Source of the DNA: Myrica gale
Taxonomy: Eukaryota > Streptophyta > Magnoliopsida > Fagales > Myricaceae
Assembly (NCBI GenBank): GCA_963930655.1
Contig: OZ005615.1
Location: 17,130,001 to 17,194,000, forward strand
Length of the DNA: 64,000 nt
Reading direction: 5' to 3'
Shown: piece after piece, positions 12,335 to 23,700 of the stretch
Layout of the letters: each line of letters begins with the position of its first letter
How positions within the stretch are numbered: position 1 is the first letter of the stretch
The notes under the pieces: model-generated
What the model saw: the letters and a program-made list of their open reading frames with translations, nothing else
Databases searched by the model: none
What the model was told of the DNA's origin: nothing
Position numbers and translations under genes: made by a program

Positions 12335-12545
12335 AGCCCAAGGGTTGGCTTGAGTGGTAATAACATGGGGTCTAGGGTGTGCATTCCAGGTACAAACAAT
12401 TTTTTGGGGCCACTTTCATAGCGAAGTCAGATTTATCTAGCATGTGTGGTTTCCATGGCTAAAGATTTACCGTAGGGTTAAACCCAACTCATGTGGATAC
12501 TGAATCAAGTTTACCGTCTGACCGATCTGATACACATAAATGAAT
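12335..12545 (+). mobile_element. Probable tRNA-derived SINE
   Basis: 'GGTTGGCTTGAGTGGTAA' at about 12342 resembles a pol III A box, and 'GGTACAAACAATTTTTTGGG' with 'GGGCCAC' follows, in the order seen in plant Au-type SINEs. The B box is worn and I find no clear target-site duplication. It ends at a family-A LTR insertion. Confidence 0.45.
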
Positions 12546-12551
12546 GTTTGT

Positions 12552-14356
12552 TGTTAGCCCAAGGTTGTTTTACAAACAATCTATAAATGATTTTGATGAT
12601 AACAAAATATTCTAAGTTTCAAAGACTTTTAGATTTTACATTGTCAATCCACAATTTCCAAATTGTATTTTAAAAGGATTGAGGTTTCACTCACTATAAT
12701 AATTCTAAGCGCACTTGAACACCATTACACAAGTTGATAAGATCAATTTTTCACAATGTAGGTGTTAAAAGAAGTTTGGAATGGATTGGACACTTTAAAG
12801 TTGCTGAAAAACTCTTCAGCAGTTATAAGTGTCGACACATTGAGTGATGGTGTCAACACATTGCACTAACACCCGAGAGTTTTCATTTCAGGACATTCAA
12901 CTTGATTTTTTGTTTTTAGTGTTGGAAGTGTCGACACATTGCACTTACACCCAGAGCCCAACTCCAAAATGCAAAAATTCACCGTTGACAACATTTTCAG
13001 ACTAAGTGTTCAATGTGTCGACATATTGAAGACCATGTGTCGACACATTGCACTGTATCCTGAGAAATGAAAACATGGTGTCGACACATAGTGCGAATTT
13101 GCAGAAAATCTAGAACAACGACAAGATCTAAAGAATTTTCAAAATGATTCAAAATTGCCTTAAATGACCTCCAACGGCACTCAATCTTTCCAAGAAGACC
13201 ATTTATGACCGTTGAAGGCCTAGAAGCTATAAGAAGAAGGAGATGGAGAGAGAGAAGAAGAAGCTCGACCATCATCGCAATATCTAGAGAGAGAAAAGCC
13301 AAGATCTAAAGAATTTTTCATTTGCTTATTTCTTCAAATCCGGAGCTCTCATTGTCAAAGCTTCTCCTCTTGCTCATCATTCACAACCCAGCCTTCAAAG
13401 GAAGAGAAATTTCTTGAAGAAGAGAGAGTTTCATCATCATTCAACATATATCCTTCCAAAGAGAGAAAGCTAGATCCAAAGAAATTACTTGTTGATTCTT
13501 CCAAGATCAAAGCTCTCATTGTTCAATCTTCCTCTATTGTTCATCATTGATGACCTAGCCTCCAAAGAGAGAGATTTCTTGAAGAAGGGACAACCCACTT
13601 GCAAGCTCACTTTGCCCTAACTTCTAGAGAGAGAAATCTATTTGAAGAAGAGGGAAAATCACATTTACCAAAAAGGTTTGCGCTCATATCTTCCAAACTC
13701 TAGATTTCCTTTTACAATCTTATATTCTTGCACTCTATTAAGTTTTCCACTTACTAATTTGGTTTAGAGAGTCATTCCACATGTTGTGAGATTTACAATT
13801 GTATATTTGGCTTAGAGAGTCATTCTATATTTGTGTGCCTCATTTGCTCATTCGGCTTAAAGAGTCTTCGTTATAGCCATTATTTGTAAAACCTTTGAGT
13901 GTTGGGAAAACACTTGGTCCTGCTTGTGAGAGTAGAAGAAATCCTCTAGGTTGTGAGGATTTGTGAGAGTGAGTTAAAGTGTAAGCTCGGAAAACACTTT
14001 GTAAAGGTTCCTTAGCACCCGGGAAGCTAAGGTGTATTCGCTATTTGGAGAATAGTGGAGGAAGCCCAATGAAGTCATAGCCTTGGGGTGGACGTAGGCA
14101 AGTGTTGGCCGAACCACCTAAAAATACGGTGTTATCTCTCTAACTCTATCTCGCTTATTATTTGTTTCATATCAGTATTTGTGATGCTTTGTGATTTATG
14201 ATTCATTGCTTATATTTAGCTTATCATTTAGTATATTCAAATCTGTATTTTTATCCTTAGAGAAATAGCATTTTCCAGATCTGTGTTTTGATCGAAAAAG
14301 GGGCAAGTTTTTGGTAAAACTCAATTCACCCCCTCTTGGGTTATTATTTAACTGTA
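12552..14356 (+). mobile_element. Solo Copia LTR, family A
   Basis: It begins TGTTAGCCCAAGG, has the family-A palindrome cluster, the short 'TTTGGCTTAGAGAGTC' repeats, the segment GCACCCGGGAAGCTAAGGTG and the final C-tract 'CACCCCCTCTTGGG'. No primer-binding site, gag or second LTR follows, so it is a solo LTR. At about 1805 bp it is a little longer than the 1671-bp copies downstream. Flanking 5-mers (TTTGT on the left) do not give a clean duplication, which fits an older insertion. Confidence 0.85.
12831..13085 (+). promoter_or_regulatory. TGTCGACACA palindrome cluster in solo LTR A
   Basis: GTCGAC or one-off cores start at 12831 and 12852 (21 bp apart), 12930, 13017 and 13039 (22 bp apart), and 13080 (41 bp on). 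Most sit in TGTCGACACATTG. Compared with the younger copies the paired spacing is kept although the intervening sequence has drifted. Confidence 0.6.
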
Positions 14357-15050
14357 TTTTCCTCTTTACCCAAAAACAAAACAAAAACTTTCGTGTAGAC
14401 TCAAAGTATCCTCAATTTTGCTTTAGGAATTAGAGCTTCATCGTGTTGGGGATTCCTTTTTGAGTGTCCAATAAATTGACTTGAGGAAAGCTGTGGGTTT
14501 TGATGTGGAATGGAAGAAATAAGTTATTTGCTGTCTATCCAAATTTTGTAAGCCTCAGATGAGAAATTTCTGTTGGATTTCAAATAAATGGTGGAGCCTG
14601 CATGCAGCTTTTTCTCGTTCTTTTCTCTCTTTTATTCGGCCAAGCGACAGAAAGAAGCCCTTAATTTCAGAACTCCCAGCCCTTGTGATGGACCAAATCC
14701 CGAAACCTCCCCTACTGTAAAACAGAGAAATACCTCGAGGCTTTTGCTGGATTTCCTCTCTCCGGGTGCAAATATCCAGTGGATAATGCTGAGGAACATG
14801 GCACAGCATATCTGCATAATCTCGTGTGTGGTACAGAGAAATTCTTAGGGAAGAGGGATCCTTATAACAATTGGCTAATGTCTCCACGAAAATAACTTTC
14901 AAGGAAAAAAAAAAGGGAGCGTAGGCCTGGCTATGAGCCGGGTTTTCTTTGGTCAGGTTTGTTGCAAATAAGTTTTAGCTAAAGTTTTCGTATTCGTTTT
15001 TTCTTCGTTTGTTTTGACAGGTCAATTTAATGTGAAGGTGTACATCCACG
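14357..15050. other. Intergenic, no gene confirmed
   Basis: Open frames overlap on both strands at 14555-14902 without any recognisable domain. The stretch 14640-14780 is less AT-rich than its flanks and might be a decayed exon or repeat, but nothing supports a name. Confidence 0.35.
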
Positions 15051-15147
15051 AAAATAGAAAGTTAATAGGTTCAATGTCACAAAAATAAAATATGGGGTAC
15101 AAAGTATTACTATCCCAAAACTTGAGAATGCATAGTGTATTTTCCCC
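15051..15147 (+). mobile_element. End fragment of the 30646-type MITE
   Basis: 'GGTTCAATGTCACAAAAATA' and the closing 'GTGTATTTTCCCC' match the right end of the 510-bp MITE at 30646-31155. The rest of the element is cut off here by the hAT insertion or earlier loss. Confidence 0.6.
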
Positions 15148-15773
15148 TAGAGGTGAAAATCGACCCTTTGGCTCGGTTTTCAGCCCCTACCATCAAAAAA
15201 ATCGAGAGGGGTTCGGTTGATGAAAAACAGGGACCAATAACCATGATGAGGGGTCTCAACGCCAGCCGGACCGACGACAGTCAGCTTCGGTCGGTCCTGA
15301 TGCACTCAAATCAAAAGAAAACTCAGCCACCATCAACCACCAACAACCATCCACAATCAACCACCAAGAGAGAGAGGAAATTTGCAAATCTAGAAAAACA
15401 AAACGAGCCAATATCAAAGATTTGGGTCATTTTTGATAATTTTCAAATCTGTAAATTTGTAAATAGAGAGAGATAGAGGGGGCGTGAGAATCTAAGATAA
15501 AGAGAGGGAGGAGGGAGGAAATTTAGCAACGAAAGTTGTTCGAGACAACGTCGTCTATATCAGAGACTCAGCTTCAAAGAGAGAGGGAGTCATCGGCCGG
15601 GGCGTGGGGGCAGCATATGTATATATATGAAATATCCAGTATACACTTAGTTCGGTTCTGGATAATTTTGAGCCGACAGCCGAACCGGGCTAGCCCAAAA
15701 CCGGCAGGCCCAATCAATTTCGGGCTGATTTGGGTTGGCCCAGTGGGTTTCGGCCCATAATTGTACACCCCTA
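15148..15773. mobile_element. hAT-type non-autonomous element
   Basis: Ends are TAGAGGTGAAAA on the left and, inverted, TAGGGGTGTACAA on the right, typical of hAT termini. The 8-bp flanks TTTTCCCC (15140-15147) and CTTTCCCC (15774-15781) differ at one base, as expected for an 8-bp hAT target-site duplication. The interior contains GA-rich stretches and sub-terminal runs around 'CCGAACCGGGCTAGCCC' but no transposase. It inserted at the end of an older MITE. Confidence 0.75.
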
Positions 15774-15880
15774 CTTTCCCCTATTAAATTTTATCATTGA
15801 AGAAAAAGATCAATATATCTGGGATTGCTAAATTATGCATTTTTTAGCTTTAAGTCATTACTCTCTCATTTTTTTAGCTT

Positions 15881-16215
15881 TAATGTACAATGTCAAATTA
15901 GACGGTAATCATTACACGTGACCTCAGTCCCTCTTAGATTATTGTATCGCCTTTGAATCTCAAATAATGTTTGCCTACAGATCACCTGAATATGTACAAT
16001 ACTATCATATCTCTCCGAAGGCACGTTTATTGCCTTAGAACCATCATTCTTGAAGTCCTTACCGGCAAATTCTCCTCTCAAGATCTTAGTAATGACAAGA
16101 GCGATATGATTACCGTCTAATTTGACACCTAATTTCACTTTGAGGGAGACAATATAATGAGCTCTATGTTTAAAAAATAAAATATTATGGTGCAATGTAT
16201 TAATACCCAAAACTT
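15881..16215 (-). mobile_element. MITE copy, 30646 family, reverse orientation
   Basis: The reverse complement follows the 510-bp element at 30646-31155 over its interior, from 'AATTAGACGGTAATCAT' through 'CAAATAATGTTTGCCTACA' to the end 'AATACCCAAAACTT'. One terminal inverted repeat is missing. An open frame of 105 codons (15893-16210, minus) covers most of it; see the findings. Confidence 0.65.
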
Positions 16216-17330
16216 AATTTAGGCTTTAGGATTAGCTTCATCTCGATTTTGTTTGCCTTTCTCTCTTTCACCGGCTGTTGCCTAACCCAAGGTAGGAGAA
16301 AAAAATGAAAGGGGAAAGATTTCTCTTTGAAATTTTAAGTGGATGAGGAAGTTTATTTGTATTAGCCTTTGACTCTCCATTTATCAAATCTATATATTTA
16401 CAACTAATTTATCAAATATATATATTTACAACTAATTTATCAAACCTACGCGATGGTTTGGCCTTATTGGAAGCAACTATAAGCAGCCGCGGTGTCAGAA
16501 ATTTATCATAAGAGGGGCTGAATATTTTAATGATTAAGTTTTTTGATTATATATTTTGTTATATATATATATATATAGTATAATAATAATTCTATAAATA
16601 TAAATTTTAAAATAAAAAATATATTTTAAAAATTTGAACATATTTATTGACTTAGGGAATATGTCACTAGTGATAAAAAAAATGATAAATCATATAATAG
16701 TGTATAATATTCTTTCTTTTTGAATTAGCTCAATGTTTTTTCTATTCGAATGATAACTTTGAAGAAAAACATTTTTTTCTGTTGAAATGGTTTAATGGTA
16801 ATTTTATGGATAAAAAAATATAATAAATAATTAGAGGTTAAAGAGATAAAGTCAGTAGTGTATCATTTGTGAGAATTTTGTATAATTGTTAACTTTCAAT
16901 AAATTTAAAAAATATATAAAATTATTTATATTGTCATTTGGTTGTGATTTAGATTGTTGGAGATCCCCAAGACACAATCTTTTAATTTTAAATTTAAAGA
17001 GAAAGATAAAATTCTTATTTATTAAGCCAATTTCTGTTAAACTTAGTGTAAAAGTATTTGTTAGAAATTAAGCCAATTTTCTAAAGATTGCCGAAACATA
17101 AGAGCTGCTGGGATTTTTTGAAGTTAGGGAGGAATATAATTTGTATAATTGCAAAAAGTTTCAGTTTTTTATATGGGTGTTGGGATTTTTTGAAATTTAG
17201 GGGGCAAAAATGTAATTTAGATGAAAAATTCCGTTTTAAGGATGGGTGCTAATTTTTTTTGAAATTTTGGAGTTCACCCCTGACTATAAGAATCACCCCA
17301 TTACAAAAATTTCAGTACGTTGATATTCGG
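16216..17330. other. Very AT-rich intergenic DNA
   Basis: Contains an AT dinucleotide run at 16559-16578 and a small direct repeat 'TTTATCAAATCTATATATTT' near 16378-16430. No gene or complete element seen. Confidence 0.5.
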
Positions 17331-17333
17331 ATC

Positions 17334-17540
17334 CCTAAGGTGGTGACTTAGTAGTTGAAAGGCGGTAAGAAATACCATCACCTTGTGAGTTCGAGATTTT
17401 GGATTCAAATCTTGACAAGTCTCACTATAACTTAAAATGCTCCATGCCATGAAGGCATGCCTATATTTAAGTGGACCAGAATAATGACACTATCATAACC
17501 CCATTTTTTATTAAGGAAAAAAAAAGAAAAAAGAAAGGAA
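17334..17540 (+). mobile_element. Probable tRNA-derived SINE
   Basis: 'TGGTGACTTAGTAGTTGAAA' resembles a pol III A box, and 'GGATTCAAATCTTGAC' about 50 bases later resembles a B box. The copy ends in an A-rich tail at 17510-17550. The target-site duplication is not clear. Confidence 0.5.
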
Positions 17541-17559
17541 AAAAAGAAGGATGTGTCAT

Positions 17560-17835
17560 CAATTATTTTTATTATATTACACCCACAAATTATTTATTTT
17601 AAATACTTTACACCCTCTATTAAAACCTTTCGTTAAATCTAACAGAAGTTACTATTTTATCCTTTAAAAATTCTGATTTTCCCTTCATAAAATAGTTACA
17701 GCCAAAAAAATTATGGAGACAAAAGTATTATTTTTTGCCCCAAAAATTATTTTCTGTTGAATTTAACAGAAAATTTTAAATAAAGATGCAAAGTTTCTAA
17801 AATCAATAATTAACGAGTACAATATAAGAATGAAT
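17560..17835. repeat. Degenerate fold-back (MITE-like) sequence
   Basis: 'CGTTAAATCTAACAGAAG' at about 17631 and 'TTGAATTTAACAG' at about 17757 are inverted relative to each other, with TTTACACC-type phrases outside. It looks like an old MITE, but I cannot fix its ends. Confidence 0.35.
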
Positions 17836-18249
17836 ATCGAAATGGATGAAACCGAAATAACTAATTTCAGCTCTCATATGTGGCCTTTTTTAGCCAAAAT
17901 ACTTGTTGGGTTGGAATTTTGACAAATTTTTTGTTATATATCATAAATTAACAATAAATTAAAATTAAAATTAGACAAAAAAAATTTGGACTGAAATTTG
18001 GCCAAATTTTTAGTTATACTTCATAAATTATCAACACTAAAAAATTATGGATATCAAAAAACAAAATTTCTTTCACCATTTGAGCCCTATTTTGTTTTGT
18101 TTTTTTTTTTTAAAAACAGAATTAGAAGTTTCAGAAATTGAGCCATAATTTTTGGTTCCAGAAAATGCTCAAAAAAAGTTTATGGTCAAAATATTTGGCT
18201 ACTTCTAATGTAATGTAACAAAAATAGTGTAAAAATGTCAAAAATTTTA

Positions 18250-18610
18250 AAAATTCATATTTTGTTTCTTACTCTGTGTCCAAAAGAAGTATACTTTGTG
18301 TCCAAAAGAAGTATAGGGAACACCAACCACTAACTAACCTAAGAGAAGAAGTTAGGTACCAAAAGATACATGGGTATATGACCCAAATATTGGAGACCTA
18401 TCTAACTTTGTGTTTGTGTAAGTAAAATTTTAGGGTTTGTGAAAAAGTGAGGAGAGAGAATGAAAAAGTGAAAAAGTTAGTAAAAAGTGTAAAAAAGTTA
18501 GATAAAAAGTAAGGAGAGAGAATAAAAAAGTAAGTGAAAAAGTAAAAAAGTTGGTAAAAAGTAAAAAAGTTAGAAAAAAAGGAAGGAGAGAGAATGAGAA
18601 TGTAATGATG
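18250..18610 (+). repeat. Purine-rich degenerate tandem repeats
   Basis: 'GTGTCCAAAAGAAGTATA' is duplicated at 18276 and 18299. From 18440 to 18605 the phrases 'GGAGAGAGAAT', 'GTGAAAAAGT' and 'AAAAAGTTAG' recur in a drifting unit of about 65-70 bp. No coding content. Confidence 0.6.
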
Positions 18611-19789
18611 TTAAAATTTTAGGGTAAAATTTTATGTTCACAAACACTATGTAAGAAGAAAGGATGAACAAGCTATCCATCACTAGAGGTGAAAAAAAAG
18701 GGGGACAAATAATTTTGAACACTTGCCAACTACTTTTCCTTGAAACAAACAAAATAATACATTTTTTTAAAAAAACTTAAAAAATAAAAAAATTATAAAC
18801 TTTAACTTAATTGTTAAAGCCAAATTTTCATCAATTGTGCTATTTGAATTGGACGTTCGAGTAAAAGTCGTCAATGATTATATTAGTATTAAAACGGACG
18901 AATGCAATCAAAAGTTAAAAAATTTCAGAATAAATAGATCATAAATTATTGACAAAGCGACAAAGTAATGTTAAATTTTAGCCAAAATAATATAGACACA
19001 CACAAATAGTATAGTAATAATATTTTAATTAACAATAATAATTAAACGTAATAACATTTAGAATTCTAACTTAACTTTAGAGATGACTTTTTTTGTGTGC
19101 AAAACAAAAAGTTTGTTGTACTCCAAGAGTTGAGTATGAATTTCGTTATTTTCTATATATGAGATAAAATAGTGGGAGAGAGCAAAAATAGGTCATCGAG
19201 AGAAAATTTGAAAAATCTGGAGAGGTCATTGAGAGAAAATCTTAAAAATCTGGAGTAGCCATTGAGAGGCAGAAATTGAGAGAAATAAAAAAGAAGAGAA
19301 AAACACACTCTAGAAAAAGAGGCAGGGAGATAAATTTTAGAAAAATGGAGGGAGAGATAAAAGTAAAAAAGATAAACTTTTAATATTTTTTTAAAAAATA
19401 TATTGGCGGGCTCACTATGAAATAATTATTCACTCTCATATATTTTCTCTAAAAATTTTGGGGGGCCATTACAAAAATTATTACCAATTTTGTCTGTATA
19501 TTGAAAAAATTTGAAATTTTGACTATATAAAAAAAATTGCAAAAAGTTTGGGGGCTGATGTCACCTCGGGGAGCAAAGATTCAAATAATAGGCAAATACG
19601 CTCCAATTTATCCTTTTCTGTTTTTTTTTCTCTCTCAAATTTAATATAGCTAAGATATAATGCAATTCAGGACCAAAATCTGATGGCTGTCTACGTTACA
19701 ATATTGTAAGCATTATTTTTTATTATTCGATAAATACTTCATTTTTAATACATTAAATTTTTTAGGCAAAAACATCTTTCTATTCATCA
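18611..19789. other. AT-rich intergenic DNA
   Basis: Nothing gene-like. A roughly 37-bp phrase with 'ATTGAGAGAAAAT..AAAATCTGGAG' is repeated two to three times at 19190-19270. Confidence 0.45.
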
Positions 19790-19805
19790 GACAAGTTATG
19801 ATTCT

Positions 19806-19924
19806 ATTTTTTTTTTTCTAGACAATGCAGCCCAAGCCTGCCGGGGGAGGAAGTGGGGAGATTTGAACCCCAATTCAGGACCTCCATATAGGAGGATATG
19901 CCATTTGAGCCATAGCTAATTGGC
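19806..19924 (-). mobile_element. SINE with 16-bp target-site duplication
   Basis: Read on the minus strand it has an A-box-like 'TGGCTCAAATGGCA' near the start and a B-box-like 'GGGGTTCAAATCTCC' about 45 bases on, and it ends in a homopolymer tail (the T run at 19807-19818 on the plus strand). The perfect 16-bp direct repeat GACAAGTTATGATTCT flanks it at 19790-19805 and 19925-19940. At about 119 bp it is short for a plant SINE. Confidence 0.8.
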
Positions 19925-20218
19925 GACAAGTTATGATTCTCTAATGCTAGTAATGTTCCAATCCCCACGAAGTGACAAAAAATAACGAATGGGATCTTAT
20001 AGGATTTTCAAGAAATTATTTGATTTTTTCTAAAAAGCATTAAATGTGCCCCCCTTAAAAACATTATAAATTGTCAATTATTTGATAAATAAATGATAAG
20101 AAAAATTTCAATATGCTTATAGAAGCTTCCAATCCAAGTTACCTTGTGCACGTCGATTCGTGACTGTTACCCACATTTAATACAGTACAGTAACTGACAA
20201 CTTATTAGAAAATAAAAA

Positions 20219-20612
20219 GGGAAAAATATATTTTTCACCCACTACGATAAGTTTTACACTTTACACCATAAACTACCAATTTTTATACATTACACCTTCT
20301 AAATACTAATTTTTGACACTTTGCACAATTTTTCAAATTTTGAGACTAAAATGACAATAATGTTCTTGACTCATTTTGTATAGAGTAAAGATATTGTGGT
20401 CAATTTATTAATTTTTCAAGAGTATTATTGTCAAATAGAAGGTGCAAAATGTTTAATATTAGTAGTTGGAGGTTGTAATGTGTCAAAATTGATTGTTTCG
20501 GGTGTAAGGTGTCTAACATTGGTAGTTTAAGGGTGCAATATCTTAAAGATGGTAATTTGGGGTGCAATATGTCACTACCCGATAGTTTATGGGTAGAAAA
20601 TGTATTTTCCCT
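20219..20612. mobile_element. MULE-type MITE upstream of the NIPA9-like gene
   Basis: Terminal inverted repeats: the left GGGAAAAATATATTTTTCAC matches the inverted right end GGGAAAATACATTTTCTACC. The left flank AAATAAAAA recurs just after the right end, giving a duplication of about 9 bp, although the flanks are A-rich. No coding content. It ends about 145 bp before the gene's start codon. Confidence 0.65.
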
Positions 20613-20756
20613 AAATAAAAAATGTCCGAATATAAAAACAGGTGGAATATTCTTTTATATTTTGATCAACAGGTGGAATATTCGATTATCAATTTGAAGA
20701 CCCAGTTCGATCGCCCTTGTGATCCGGTGATTCCTCAGGCGGGGCAGCGAAAGAAG

Positions 20757-23700
20757 ATGTGGGAATCGGTCTGTTTAACGATAGCAGCGACGGCCGGTAA
20801 CAACATCGGCAAAGTCCTACAGAAAAAGGGCACCCTCATTCTTCCCCCTCTCTCTTTTAAGTTCAAGGCACGCCCCCGCCCCTACCCAGCCTTTTCTCCC
20901 ATGCTTTTTTTGCTTATTTTCATTTGCTTACCATTTCTGTATTCCATTGGTTTATTGTACACTTATACAAAATTATTCGAACAAAGTAAATGTAAAAGTA
21001 TAAATTTGTTTGTTCGAATCTGATAAGGGAGAATCACCGTTTCATTTGATGACCCATTATGTCAACTTCTAGCGTCGTTCTTTCACTGCGGGATTGGTTC
21101 TGTGGATTTGGCACGCCACGGAATTGGATTCGATTCCAAATCCTTAGGCTCCATTTGCATGCAACCAATTGTACCCTTTAACATCTGTTTTTGGGTTTGC
21201 AGGTGATACGGGCATATGCTTTCAACAAAACTTGGGTGATTGGTTTCCTAATGGATATGTTGGGAGCAATGTTAATGCTGAGGGCAATATCTCAAGCCCC
21301 TGTAAGTGTCTTATCATTTCTGTTACTGATCTATCCACGACTAAAACCTGCCAAAAAAAAGCATAAATAGTAATAAGAATGGTAACCTGCAATGCAGTTA
21401 TTATTATTTTTTAATTGAGAGGATGTCGGTTTCTGTGGAGTGTTTTTTTAATCCGGGTACAATTCTGCATTTCTACTATTACTACACATTAGCGATAAAC
21501 TCTTTCGTGGTTCCACTTCTCTTGTAGCTGAACTTCTGGATGCATCTTATGCTGGTCTTGACAATTTTTTAAACATTGGTTATATCTTGATGATGTCCTC
21601 TCAGGTCTCTGTCGTCCAACCAGTTTCTGGCTGCGGACTTGCCATTCTTTCTGTCTTTTCCCATTTTTATTTGAAGGAGGTCATGAATGCTATTGACTGG
21701 GCAGGGATTACTTTGGCAGCTATTGGCACGATAGGTAGTTTACACTTTTCATGATTATATTTTTTGATCACGGAATTGATCCCCTTGGTACTTATATTTT
21801 CATAATGCTGACTTCATAATAATTTTATCAATTGATAATGATCTTTTTGAAAAAAAAAAAAAGATTTGTGCATGAGGCCCGTGTACTGACTGAATAATTA
21901 TGAATTCTTGTTCTCCGTGGTCACAGCTCAGTTTAAGTGTTCAACGCTTTGAACATCATATCCTTTTTTGAAAAAATATTGATTTGACTATGTAGAGTTT
22001 TCTTATGGTAATGTTCCTGTATTTGCAGGAGTTGGTGCTGGAGGTGAGGAGCAAGAGGCTACCACCATATCTATTTTCCATTTACCATGGCTGGCATTCA
22101 TTGTTGTCATCTTGTTTGTAGGTACCTTTTCCTATGCACCATCTGATATTGTATTGAATCTATTGATTATGTTTTTCTTGTTAGAAGTTTTAACATAGCC
22201 ATCAAGGAGTTTGTCAACTCCTGTCATCTGACCAGATTTGGCATTGCAATCTTGAAAGCTGTGAAATATTTCTCTGGCTTTCATAAGAATCCTCTTTCTA
22301 CATAAAGGTGTTGTAAGGCCATATGTCAATAGTACTACATCCCCTTTCGCAGTTGGTTTGTGGAATTGCTACCAACTGTACGCATGTCTTAGCCGCCTGG
22401 CACATGGCTTCCGACAACATAATGCCTGTGAGACATGGTTATATTGCACTTGGAATATGGAGATCTGATTCTCAGTGCTACTAAGGAAAACCTCAAATCT
22501 GTTCTACTTAGTGTTGGCTGCAGAGACATCTTTTCAGCATTCAGGGCAAAGTAGTTTTTTTTTTTGTTCATGAACTTTATGCAGATACCTAGCATTGATC
22601 CATAGTAACATCTGGTGTACATGTACTTTATTATGACATCGTGCTCAAGTAGGACCCATTGTAAGATGGTGGAATGATAAGGATTTGTATTGTCTTTCCC
22701 ACAATAGAAGGTGTTATGCCAATTGTTCCAGCATCAGATTGCTATAGCCTTAACATGCGAGTCCCAATGACATTGGCCCAAGTGTTCGGACTAGCCTGTT
22801 GCTTTTTTTTTATGACATCTTTATGCAGATACCTAGCATTGATCCATAGTAACATCTGGTGTACATGTACTTTATTATGACATCGTGCTCAAGTAGGACC
22901 CATTGTAAGATGGTGGAATGATAAGGATTTGTATTGTCTTTCCCACAATAGAAGGTGTTATGCCAATTGTTCCAGCATCAGATTGCTATAGCCTTAACAT
23001 GCGAGTCCCAATGACATTGGCCCAAGTGTTCGGACTAGCCTGTTGCTTTTTTTTTTTTGGTTTTATCATAAGATTATGAATCCCCAAGGGTTTGGTGTGG
23101 TGGTAAGGCTTCGGCTTGAGTTCTAACATGTCCCAAGTTCAAGCCCCAACATCCCTATTATCGCCATTGACTTACCTGCTCCCTGGGTTGTGGGGTCGGT
23201 CCAGGGGGCCGGGGTTTGTACTTCAGGGTTGGGCCAAAAGGGTCCACCTTTGGAGAATTTCCTCGTCATCAAAAAAAAAAAAGATTATGTTCCTTTTTTT
23301 CTTTCCGGGGTGTGGGGGTTGGGATAGCATGATGGTCTGGTTGTCAGTGACGATGTTTACTTCATATGGGAATCAATAGCAGCAATGTTCCTCAATGAGG
23401 CCCACTTTCTTAGAAAAGGTTTGCTGGCTTGGTGCAAGCTGTTTCGCTTCTGTTACTTATATTTTGGTGCCTGTACTTGAAGGGAAATTATGGGTATTTT
23501 ATGCCTTATTCTTTGCTTGGGAGACTCGGTTCATGCTATGATTATCTGTTTCATAACAGTTGGATGTTTGTAATAATACTGCTGCTGTCCCACCTACCAT
23601 TTTTTCGTATTGATTTTGTGGTGATTGTAACCCATGTAGAACCTTGTACTTAGGTACTTCTTAATGGATGGCTTCGTGTCTGCAAACACCAACGAAGAGA

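Noticed and set aside
12547-14361. Target-site duplication for the solo LTR A
   Set aside because: Left TTTGT and the right flank do not match well enough to claim one.
14555-14902. Overlapping open frames on both strands
   Set aside because: They shadow each other, and neither resembles a known family.
23085-23160. Possible tRNA gene from A and B box matches
   Set aside because: No cloverleaf can be formed and it is followed by a SINE body, A tail and TSD.
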